Source: DATAMF01 sp964472565 (GTDB lineage Bacteria; Chloroflexota; Anaerolineae; Aggregatilineales; Aggregatilineaceae). From it: DNA of 8,493 bases. The notes beneath the pieces are model-generated. The model was not told the origin of the DNA. It made no database searches and saw nothing but the letters and a program-made list of their open reading frames with translations. The DNA is taken from the NCBI GenBank assembly GCA_964472565.1, contig CAYYNB010000222.1:1-8493 (forward strand), in the 5' to 3' direction. A program made the translations under genes and the position numbers. This document shows positions 1 through 4,760 of this stretch, piece after piece (the stretch's first letter is position 1; the number at the start of each line of letters is the position of its first letter).

Positions 1-2
1 TG

Positions 3-8
3 AGAGGA
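3..8 (+). promoter_or_regulatory. Ribosome binding site of the M29 gene
   Basis: AGAGGA lies 7 nt before ATG 16. It supports ATG 16 over the TTG one codon upstream. Confidence 0.6.
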
Positions 9-15
9 ATGATTG

Positions 16-1119
16 ATGTTTGAAGATTTCGCGCCCAAACTTGCCGCCGTATTGACCGATTATTCCGCGCCGATTCAGAAAGGGGAGATCGGGCTGATCC
101 GCACGACCACCGCCGCCCAGCTGATGATCGAGGCGCTGGCGGAAGCGATTCTGCGGCGCGGCGGGCATCCGATCATCACTGCTGAGTCACCGAATACGGA
201 AAATTTGCTGCTGAAATTGGGAGATGAGGATCAGATCGGGTTCCTGAATCCGCTGCATATGACCGCCATCGAAAAGGCGGACGTAATGTATTCGATCATC
301 GCGCCGTTTAACACCAAACACGGCACGCGCGTGGACCCGGCTAAACAGGCGCGGCGGCAGGAAGCGTACCGTTCGCTGTGGGCCGTCTATCATCAGCGGG
401 TGGGCGCGCAAGAACTCCGCTGGAATGTGGCGCTGTGGCCGACTGAAGCGGCGGCGCAGGAAGCAGAAATGAGTCTGCTGGATTATACGGAATTTGTCTA
501 CCGCGCCTGCGCGCTCGATCAGGCGGACCCAGTGGCCTATTGGCAGGAATTCCAGGCCCAGCAGGAACGGTTGGTCGGCTGGCTGAAGGGCAAAAAACGC
601 GCCGAGGTCAAGGGGCCGGGCATCGACATAACCTTCGAGTTCGCGGGGCGGCCCTGGGCCAGCGCCCACGGCAACGTGAATATGCCGGACGGCGAAATCT
701 ACTGCGCGCCGCTGGATGAATCCGTGAATGGGCGGGTGGCGTTCAGCTTCCCGACGGTGTATGCCGGGCGCGAGGTTAACGGCGTCCAACTGACCTTCAA
801 GGATGGGCTGGTAATCGAGGACAACGCGGCGAAGGGCGAAGATTTTCTGCGTTCGCGCCTCGGCCTGGACGCGGGCGCGCGGCGGTTGGGCGAATTTGCG
901 ATTGGCAACAACCCGTTTATCCAGCAGTTTACGGGCGAAACGCTGTTCGATGAAAAGATCGGCGGCACAATCCACATGGCGCTGGGCAATGCGTATACGG
1001 ATGTCGAAGGCACGAATCAAAGCGCGATCCATTGGGATATGGTGCATGGCATGCGGGACGGCGGCGAAATCTGGATCGACGGCGAGTTGTTCTACCGCAG
1101 CGGGGAGTTTATGGTGTAA
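16..1119 (+). CDS. M29-family metalloaminopeptidase (AmpS/AmpT-like)
   Basis: Predicted cytosolic dinuclear-metal aminopeptidase that removes N-terminal residues from peptides. The 367-aa protein starts at ATG 16, preferred over the in-frame TTG at 13 because AGAGGA at 3-8 sits 7 nt upstream. Seen in the sequence: the C-terminal half carries the family's metal-binding pattern in order: NMPDGE (Glu227), RLGEFAIG (Glu293), GTIHMALG (His320), then Tyr327 seven residues later, and AIHWD (His339, Asp341). By analogy with Thermus AmpT and staphylococcal AmpS, the Glu, His and Asp residues bind metal and the Tyr is catalytic. Length is slightly below the roughly 410 residues usual for the family, but no key residue is missing. 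It is convergent with the XRE gene, 44 bp away, and shows no operon link to the rest of the window. Its own promoter and neighbours lie left of the window. The family call is firm; the substrate is unknown. Confidence 0.92.
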   Translation: MFEDFAPKLAAVLTDYSAPIQKGEIGLIRTTTAAQLMIEALAEAILRRGGHPIITAESPNTENLLLKLGDEDQIGFLNPLHMTAIEKADVMYSIIAPFNTKHGTRVDPAKQARRQEAYRSLWAVYHQRVGAQELRWNVALWPTEAAAQEAEMSLLDYTEFVYRACALDQADPVAYWQEFQAQQERLVGWLKGKKRAEVKGPGIDITFEFAGRPWASAHGNVNMPDGEIYCAPLDESVNGRVAFSFPTVYAGREVNGVQLTFKDGLVIEDNAAKGEDFLRSRLGLDAGARRLGEFAIGNNPFIQQFTGETLFDEKIGGTIHMALGNAYTDVEGTNQSAIHWDMVHGMRDGGEIWIDGELFYRSGEFMV

Positions 1120-1163
1120 CCCCTTGCCCCTTACGCTCGACTTGAAGAAAACAGCGGCGCAGC

Positions 1164-1502
1164 CTACGACGTTTTATTCGCTTTGGTTGCTTTGGCGGCT
1201 TTTTCTTCGAACTCATCCAGAATCTGCTGGCGTTCGTGTTCCTGCTCCGCGCGGATCAGCGTTTCTTCTTCGAGATCGCCTGTATCCTGCCGGATGAACA
1301 GATCGCCCGGTTCGCATTCCAATACTTTGCAGATGGCGTTGATCTTGCGCAGATCGGGCGTGATCGTTTTGCCCGATTTGATGCGATACAGCGCCGCAAT
1401 GGTGATCCCCGCCCGCTCAGCCAATTCTTCATACGTCATACGCTGATTATGCCGGGCCTGCCACTGAAGCAGCGCGCTTTCAATATTGATGATGAGAGGC
1501 AT
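1164..1502 (-). CDS. XRE/Cro-type HTH transcriptional regulator
   Basis: Small DNA-binding regulator of 112 aa. Residues about 20-70 form a Cro/CI-type helix-turn-helix: MTYEELAERAG is helix 2, ITIAALYRIKSGK is the recognition helix region, and the domain closes with a conserved LxxICKVLECEPGDLF segment typical of short XRE repressors. Residues about 75-112 are highly charged (Glu/Arg, then Lys/Ala) and probably helical; they may be a dimerisation or interaction tail. No ligand-binding or peptidase domain is attached. The start at 1502 is supported by GGGGAG at 1511-1516, 8 nt upstream on the minus strand. It is transcribed away from the structured region and the TIR-HEAT genes, from its own promoter (1535-1563). 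That divergent layout is classic for a repressor controlling both itself and its neighbour. The domain call is firm; the target (operator at 1635-1651 and repeats nearby) is inferred. Confidence 0.88.
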   Translation of the reverse strand: MPLIINIESALLQWQARHNQRMTYEELAERAGITIAALYRIKSGKTITPDLRKINAICKVLECEPGDLFIRQDTGDLEEETLIRAEQEHERQQILDEFEEKAAKATKANKTS

Positions 1503-1534
1503 GATGACGACTCCCCACGTATATAAATGCCCTG

Positions 1535-1563
1535 ATTATGTCACACAATTCATTAGATAACAA
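1535..1563 (-). promoter_or_regulatory. Leftward promoter of the XRE gene
   Basis: On the minus strand, TTGTTA (1563-1558, 4/6 match to the -35 consensus) is followed after exactly 17 nt by CATAAT (1540-1535, 5/6 match to the -10). Transcription would start near 1528, giving a leader of about 26 nt before ATG 1502. It lies in the AT-rich stretch. The -35 overlaps the last base of one CATTAGAT repeat copy (1551-1558), so a regulator bound there would block polymerase. Confidence 0.6.
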
Positions 1564-1624
1564 GTTACTTTATATTAAACGCCAGCTTTCAAGTCATTCA
1601 ACGGCGATCAACTTAACATTAGAT
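1551..1624. repeat. 8-bp direct repeat CATTAGAT beside both divergent -35 boxes
   Basis: CATTAGAT occurs at 1551-1558 and again at 1617-1624. The left copy overlaps the -35 of the leftward XRE promoter by one base, and the right copy ends 1 nt before the -35 of the rightward promoter. A near match on the opposite strand (ATTTAATG at 1640-1647, 7/8 against the reverse complement) forms part of the palindrome between the rightward -35 and -10. The placement suggests binding sites of the XRE regulator; that is inference. Confidence 0.4.
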
Positions 1625-1625
1625 G

Positions 1626-1654
1626 TTGCAATCCCTATCATTTAATGATAGTAT
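1626..1654 (+). promoter_or_regulatory. Rightward promoter reading into the structured region
   Basis: TTGCAA (1626-1631, 4/6 match to -35) and TAGTAT (1649-1654, 4/6 match to -10) are 17 nt apart. A perfect palindrome fills most of the spacer and runs into the -10. Transcription would start near 1661. An alternative -10, TATATT at 1654-1659, would shift the start by 5 nt but has no good -35 at the right distance. Confidence 0.45.
1635..1651. promoter_or_regulatory. Palindromic operator candidate
   Basis: CTATCAT-TTA-ATGATAG is a perfect inverted repeat with 7-bp arms and a 3-nt centre. It sits between the -35 and -10 of the rightward promoter and overlaps the -10, a position where a bound repressor would block transcription. 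The neighbouring XRE protein is the obvious candidate ligand. The symmetry is seen directly; the binding is inferred. Confidence 0.5.
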
Positions 1655-1725
1655 ATATTTCACTTGCGAGTTTCACGGGGGAGCGGCCATCATTTCTCGC
1701 ATACCACATGATGCCGCTGTTATTT

Positions 1726-1794
1726 CAAACCAACCCAATGCATGATCTTGGTTCGCGGCCCGCTGTTCTGGCGGGACAAGGGTGGTTTGTTTTT
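1726..1794 (+). terminator. Intrinsic-terminator-like hairpin II
   Basis: A 10-bp stem with a bulged A (1726-1736 pairing with 1780-1789) is followed directly by TTTTT (1790-1794). The loop holds a second stem, CCCGC/GCGGG. The large loop is unusual for a simple terminator, so this may be an attenuator or part of a larger fold. Confidence 0.45.
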
Positions 1795-1808
1795 ATTCGC
1801 AGGGGGGT

Positions 1809-1900
1809 GCCAGTGGTAGATGATGATTATCTTTCAGCGAGCAGGCTCGGCGGCTGTGGGGTGGGGCTGTTAGCTGAATCATCTACCGCTGGCTTTTTTT
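1809..1900 (+). terminator. Intrinsic-terminator-like hairpin III with T7 tail
   Basis: The arms 1809-1824 and 1878-1893 pair over 16 positions (one G-U at 1814/1888), and TTTTTTT follows at 1894-1900. The 53-nt loop can extend the stem by 5 bp after a left-side bulge, or form its own CAGC/GCTG hairpin (1835-1838 with 1853-1856). This is the strongest single secondary structure in the window. It would stop transcription from the rightward promoter before the TIR-HEAT genes unless it is antiterminated. Confidence 0.6.
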
Positions 1901-1999
1901 GCTACGAGGCCCATTCCCCCCATGAGGGTTTCCCCTGACGTTCCTTGCTGCCTGGTTAGAAGCTCGTTAGGAAACCATCGCCTTCTGCCTGATTTGTTC
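1901..1999. other. Spacer between hairpin III and the TIR-HEAT promoter
   Basis: No gene seen. It contains a 7-bp inverted repeat GGTTTCC (1927-1933) / GGAAACC (1970-1976) with a 36-nt loop, and an imperfect direct repeat: CCTTGCTGCCTGGTT at 1943-1957 and CCTTCTGCCTGATT at 1981-1994. These could be operator-like or chance. Confidence 0.25.
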
Positions 2000-2005
2000 T
2001 ATAAT
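2000..2005 (+). promoter_or_regulatory. -10 box of the first TIR-HEAT gene
   Basis: A perfect TATAAT lies 27 nt before ATG 2033, putting the transcript start near 2012 and giving a leader of about 20 nt. No good -35 is visible at 16-19 nt upstream (about 1975-1981), so the promoter may be weak or activator-dependent. AGGGAG at 2022-2027, 5 nt before the ATG, is the ribosome binding site. Confidence 0.5.
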
Positions 2006-2032
2006 CGCCATAGGGATACTTAGGGAGCGGCC

Positions 2033-3589
2033 ATGTCTCATATCTATATTTCGTACAGTCAGGATGACGGCGAGTTTGTTGGTGATCTCATCCGTCAGAT
2101 CGAAGATGCCGGTTTTCAGGTGTGGACCGACCCGGAAGGGTTGCGCGCGGCGGAGGAATGGTCCGAAGGCATTGACCAGGCCATCCGGGACGCCTTCGCC
2201 ATGATCGTCATTCTCAGTCCCACTGCCAAAGCATCTGAGCAGATGATGTACGAATGGATGTTTGCGCTGGGTGTCGGCGTTCGTATTTTAACCGTGACGC
2301 TCCATCCGGTGACCGTTCACCCCCGCCTGGAATCAGTTCCGCGCCTCGATTTTTCCGATACCAGCGCCCTGCCCTGGGGTAAGCTGATCCGCCATCTGCA
2401 AGATGCGCGCGGCACAGATCGCCCCTTTTCGCCCTTCCGCACGCGCCCTGGCGCTTCCACGCCCTCGCCCTTTGGCGCACCCCGTCGGCCTTCGGCCCCG
2501 CCACCCGCCGGCGGTGGCCTGCTGGATCGGATTCGCCGCCGCGAGGATATTTACGACGATCCGGACGACGACGACGATCTTTTCGGGTCCAGCCCTGCGC
2601 CCCAGGATGATGTGGCCCGTTTGATCAAAGCGCTCGATCATGACAACCGCGACGAACGGATCGCCGCCGCCCGCCGCCTGAGCGAACTGGGCGAAAAATC
2701 GGCGGTGCCCGGCCTGGTCCGGATGCTGCGTGATGAAGACTGGCGTATTCGCGATGCCGCGATGCAGGCGCTTGGCCGGCTCAAAGCCGCTGCCGCAGTA
2801 GCCGCCATGCTCGAAGGGATCCGCACCACCCGCCCCAGCCCCTTTGGCGGCGGCCCCAACACCACCGTGATCGAAGATGCCCTGGTCGCCATCGGCAAAC
2901 CCTGCATCCCCATTCTGATGGATGCCATGAGCGACGATGACGCGCGCATCCGCCTGATTATTATCGAAGTTTTAGGCCAGCTCAATTCTGCCGAAGCGCT
3001 GCCCGCCCTCACCGAAGCCCTGCGCGATCCTGAATGGCGGGTGCGCTGGCGTGCCGCCGACGCGATCGGCAAACTCGGTGATCCGTCTGCGGTCCCCGAT
3101 CTGATCCAGATTCTGCGCGATCCCACCAAAGATGTCCGCATCGCGGCGGCGTGGTCGCTCGGCCAGATCCGCAGCGCCGAGGCGGTACCCGGTTTGATCA
3201 AACTCCTCTCGGATCGGGATTGGCGCGTTCGCTGGGCCGCTGCCGAAGCCCTGTGGACTATCGGTGAAGAAGCCGCCGCCCCCTTGATCAATGTCCTGAC
3301 CGAGCGCGACGAGTATATTCGCCGGGCTGCCTCGCGCACCCTGGCCGAAATCGGCGCGCCCGCCATTCCCGCCCTGATCGGCGCGTTGAACCACACCAAC
3401 TGGGATGTGCGCTGCGCCGCGTGTGCGGCCCTGGAACAAATCGGCGAGGCCGCGATCCCCGCGCTTCAGGCAACGATGCAAACCGCCGAGTGGCAGGCCA
3501 GTTGGGCCGCCGCCGAAACCCTTAAGCAGATCGGCACCCCCGACGCCCTGAAAGCCGTTGAAGCCTGGGACGAACCGCCCCCCGCCTAG
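2033..3589 (+). CDS. TIR domain protein with C-terminal HEAT-repeat array
   Basis: The 518-aa protein has an N-terminal TIR domain (residues 1-124): HIYISYSQDD is strand A, FQVWTDPEG leads into the BB loop, MIVILSP is the central strand. SEQMMYEW places Glu74 exactly where TIR NADases carry the catalytic Glu. A proline-rich then acidic linker (about 131-188, with a run of five Asp) looks disordered. Residues 193-502 hold about ten PBS-lyase-type HEAT repeats, mostly with the signature W-x-V/I-R-x-A-A-x-x-A-L-x-x-I/L-G. No signal peptide or membrane segment is seen, so it is probably cytosolic. Known of the family: many bacterial TIRs cleave NAD+ or make signalling derivatives in anti-phage defence, and HEAT arrays act as protein- or ligand-binding scaffolds. 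Inference: a sensor/effector whose TIR is switched on through the HEAT array. It could instead be a scaffold without enzymatic activity. It is followed 80 bp later by a shorter paralogue. Confidence 0.9.
   Translation: MSHIYISYSQDDGEFVGDLIRQIEDAGFQVWTDPEGLRAAEEWSEGIDQAIRDAFAMIVILSPTAKASEQMMYEWMFALGVGVRILTVTLHPVTVHPRLESVPRLDFSDTSALPWGKLIRHLQDARGTDRPFSPFRTRPGASTPSPFGAPRRPSAPPPAGGGLLDRIRRREDIYDDPDDDDDLFGSSPAPQDDVARLIKALDHDNRDERIAAARRLSELGEKSAVPGLVRMLRDEDWRIRDAAMQALGRLKAAAAVAAMLEGIRTTRPSPFGGGPNTTVIEDALVAIGKPCIPILMDAMSDDDARIRLIIIEVLGQLNSAEALPALTEALRDPEWRVRWRAADAIGKLGDPSAVPDLIQILRDPTKDVRIAAAWSLGQIRSAEAVPGLIKLLSDRDWRVRWAAAEALWTIGEEAAAPLINVLTERDEYIRRAASRTLAEIGAPAIPALIGALNHTNWDVRCAACAALEQIGEAAIPALQATMQTAEWQASWAAAETLKQIGTPDALKAVEAWDEPPPA
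2609..3538 (+). repeat. HEAT-repeat array (about ten units of ~30 residues)
   Basis: Protein residues 193-502. Unit boundaries are roughly 193-222, 224-253, 254-290, 291-320, 321-350, 352-382, 383-412, 413-442, 443-472 and 473-502. Unit 3 carries an insertion of about 15 residues (264-278) rich in Gly and Pro. Units with a Trp before the V/I-R motif (2, 5, 7, 9, 10) mostly alternate with units lacking it (1, 4, 6, 8). Confidence 0.8.
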
Positions 3590-3602
3590 CTGGGGGAATC
3601 TG

Positions 3603-3631
3603 TTTTCCACTGCCCCGAAACCTGTTAAGAT
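3603..3631 (+). promoter_or_regulatory. Possible promoter of the second TIR-HEAT gene
   Basis: TG-T-TAAGAT (3623-3631) is an extended -10. TTTTCC (3603-3608, 3/6 match) is a weak -35 at 17 nt spacing. Transcription would start near 3638, about 30 nt before ATG 3670. The gene could also be reached by readthrough from the first TIR-HEAT gene, since no terminator is seen between them. Confidence 0.4.
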
Positions 3632-3669
3632 CACCGCATGAATGACTGGTTTCACGAGGCTCGATCACT

Positions 3670-4644
3670 ATGGCACACCTTTTCCTGTCTTACCATCATG
3701 CCGATGTTGATTTTGCATTTCAGATTCACGCCCAGCTTGAACGCGCGGGGTTTGCCATTGACATCAACCCCGATCCCGAAGCGGGTATCACCTGGGCCGC
3801 CTGGACCGACCCGCTGATCCGGTCCGCCTTTGTCCACCTCCCTCTGCTGACCCCCGCCAGCCGCGCCTCGGAGATCATCGCCTACGAATGGGCCTATGCG
3901 TGTGGGGCGGGTGTGCCAATCATTCCGCTTGTCGCGGCAGGCGTGATCCCCCATCCCCGGTTGGCGGCACTGGAATCCATCGTGTTTACAGATGCGGCCT
4001 TTCCCTGGGATGCGCTGCTGGCCCGCGTCTACCAGATCGCGCTGGCCTATAGCCAATCCCACCTGACCGTCCCCCCCGACGCGCCGCCCGCCGTGCTGGA
4101 TGCGGCCAAAGCGCTGCACAGCCCGGAGTTCGAAGATCGCGCCGCCGCCCTCGACACCCTCGCCCACCTGGATGATCCCGCCGCCCGTGAACTGTTGATC
4201 GCCGCCGTTCGGCATCCGATCTACTGTGATGTCCGCATGACAGCGGTGGAAAAATTAGCGCAAGCCAGAACGGGATGGGCCATGAACGGCCTGCTGGCCG
4301 CGCTCTACGATGACGATTGGGATGTCATGCGCGCGGCATCACAGGCGCTCGTTCCGTTTGGCAACGCCGCCGTTCCCGGCCTGCTGACCGCGCTGCACAG
4401 CACCACACGCGGTGCATGGAGCGGCGCAGTCTGGGCGCTGGCGGGCATCCAGACCCCGGCCTGCGTCCCCGGTCTGATCGACGCCCTGCGGCTGCGCGGC
4501 TGGTTTGGCCCGCGTTCTGCCGCCGTCGTGCTGGGCGAAATAGGCGATCCCCGCGCCATCCCCGCGCTGACCGAAGCCCTGAACAGTGACGACGAAAGCC
4601 TGGTCGCCCTGGCCCAGGAGGCCCTGCGCAAACTGGAAAAATAG
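3670..4644 (+). CDS. Second TIR domain protein with HEAT repeats (shorter paralogue)
   Basis: The 324-aa protein has the same layout as its upstream neighbour but is shorter. The TIR domain spans residues 1-128: HLFLSYHHAD is strand A, and SEIIAYEW puts Glu73 at the catalytic-type position, matching the neighbour's S-E-x3-Y-E-W pattern. The BB-loop region differs: the neighbour's VWTDPEG is here IDINPDPEAG, so substrate or partner specificity may have changed. There is no Pro-rich or acidic linker. About six HEAT-like units follow directly (137-324), less regular than in the first protein; the clearest are 203-233, 265-294 and the last. The start at ATG 3670 has GAGG at 3656-3659, 10 nt upstream. 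Probably cytosolic. The pair most likely arose by duplication and divergence, and the two could form a heteromeric complex; that is inference. Enzymatic activity is unproven. Confidence 0.87.
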   Translation: MAHLFLSYHHADVDFAFQIHAQLERAGFAIDINPDPEAGITWAAWTDPLIRSAFVHLPLLTPASRASEIIAYEWAYACGAGVPIIPLVAAGVIPHPRLAALESIVFTDAAFPWDALLARVYQIALAYSQSHLTVPPDAPPAVLDAAKALHSPEFEDRAAALDTLAHLDDPAARELLIAAVRHPIYCDVRMTAVEKLAQARTGWAMNGLLAALYDDDWDVMRAASQALVPFGNAAVPGLLTALHSTTRGAWSGAVWALAGIQTPACVPGLIDALRLRGWFGPRSAAVVLGEIGDPRAIPALTEALNSDDESLVALAQEALRKLEK

Positions 4645-4661
4645 AAAATCCGTGCTATGAT
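4633..4661 (+). promoter_or_regulatory. Possible promoter of the nuclease gene
   Basis: TG-C-TATGAT (4653-4661) is an extended -10 with a 5/6 hexamer match. CTGGAA (4633-4638) is a weak -35 at 17 nt spacing, inside the end of the preceding gene. The start would be near 4668, giving a leader of about 90 nt that includes the palindrome at 4702-4725. Confidence 0.45.
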
Positions 4662-4701
4662 TGGAGCCATTGTTATGAATGATTCCCGACGCCCGCTTTC
4701 C

Positions 4702-4725
4702 CCCCTTCCTGCTTGCGGGAAGGGG
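4702..4725. repeat. REP-like GC-rich palindrome in the nuclease leader
   Basis: CCCCTTCC (4702-4709) and GGAAGGGG (4718-4725) are perfect complements around an 8-nt TGCTTGCG loop; inner pairs can reduce this to a CTTG tetraloop. Its form (C/T-rich arm, short loop, G/A-rich arm, then CCGGG) resembles dispersed intergenic repeats of many GC-rich bacteria. Copy number elsewhere in the genome cannot be seen here. Confidence 0.45.
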
Positions 4726-4760
4726 CCGGGAGGACAGGGGTTCATTTCAGGTTTCCACTC

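Larger units (their letters stand above)
1661..1900 (+). ncRNA. Putative structured RNA with three hairpins
   Basis: About 240 nt with no convincing coding frame but three consecutive strong stem-loops. Hairpin I: arms 1682-1693 and 1708-1718, 11 bp with one bulged C (1688) and a 14-nt loop. Hairpin II: arms 1726-1736 and 1780-1789, 10 bp with one bulged A (1733); it encloses an inner CCCGC/GCGGG stem (1759-1763 with 1771-1775, 7-nt loop) and is followed by five Ts. Hairpin III: 1809-1824 with 1878-1893, 16 pairs including one G-U, continuing after a 9-nt bulge into TCAGC/GCTGA (1834-1838 with 1873-1877), followed by seven Ts. The run ends like an intrinsic terminator and starts just after a promoter with an operator. 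It could be an independent small RNA, a regulated leader for the TIR-HEAT genes, or simply tandem terminators. I do not recognise it as any known riboswitch or RNA family. The exact ends are estimates. Confidence 0.5.

Noticed and set aside
187..1047. 286-codon open frame on - opposite the aminopeptidase
   Set aside because: The sense strand encodes a complete M29 enzyme with all key residues. The antisense frame is a GC-rich shadow, rich in Arg and Pro.
1809..1893. Hairpin III as a MITE or insertion-sequence remnant
   Set aside because: The 16-bp arms resemble terminal inverted repeats, but no target-site duplication flanks them and a T7 tract follows one side, which fits a terminator better.
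1661..1900. Retron-type msr/msd or type III toxin-antitoxin RNA
   Set aside because: No reverse transcriptase or ToxN-like gene is present, and there is no tandem repeat array in the RNA.
1645..1938. 97-codon open frame on + across the hairpin region
   Set aside because: Its ATG lies inside the palindrome and promoter, it has no ribosome site, its composition is unlike the neighbouring genes, and it runs through two terminator-like hairpins. The protein matches nothing I recognise.
2638..3655. Long open frames on - opposite the first TIR-HEAT gene
   Set aside because: Shadow frames of the repetitive HEAT coding sequence; no recognisable domain and no ribosome sites.
4713..4760. Upstream TTG start for the nuclease gene
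   Set aside because: The TTG is in the loop of the palindrome, and the added 16 residues do not fit the family N-terminus, which begins at ATG 4761.
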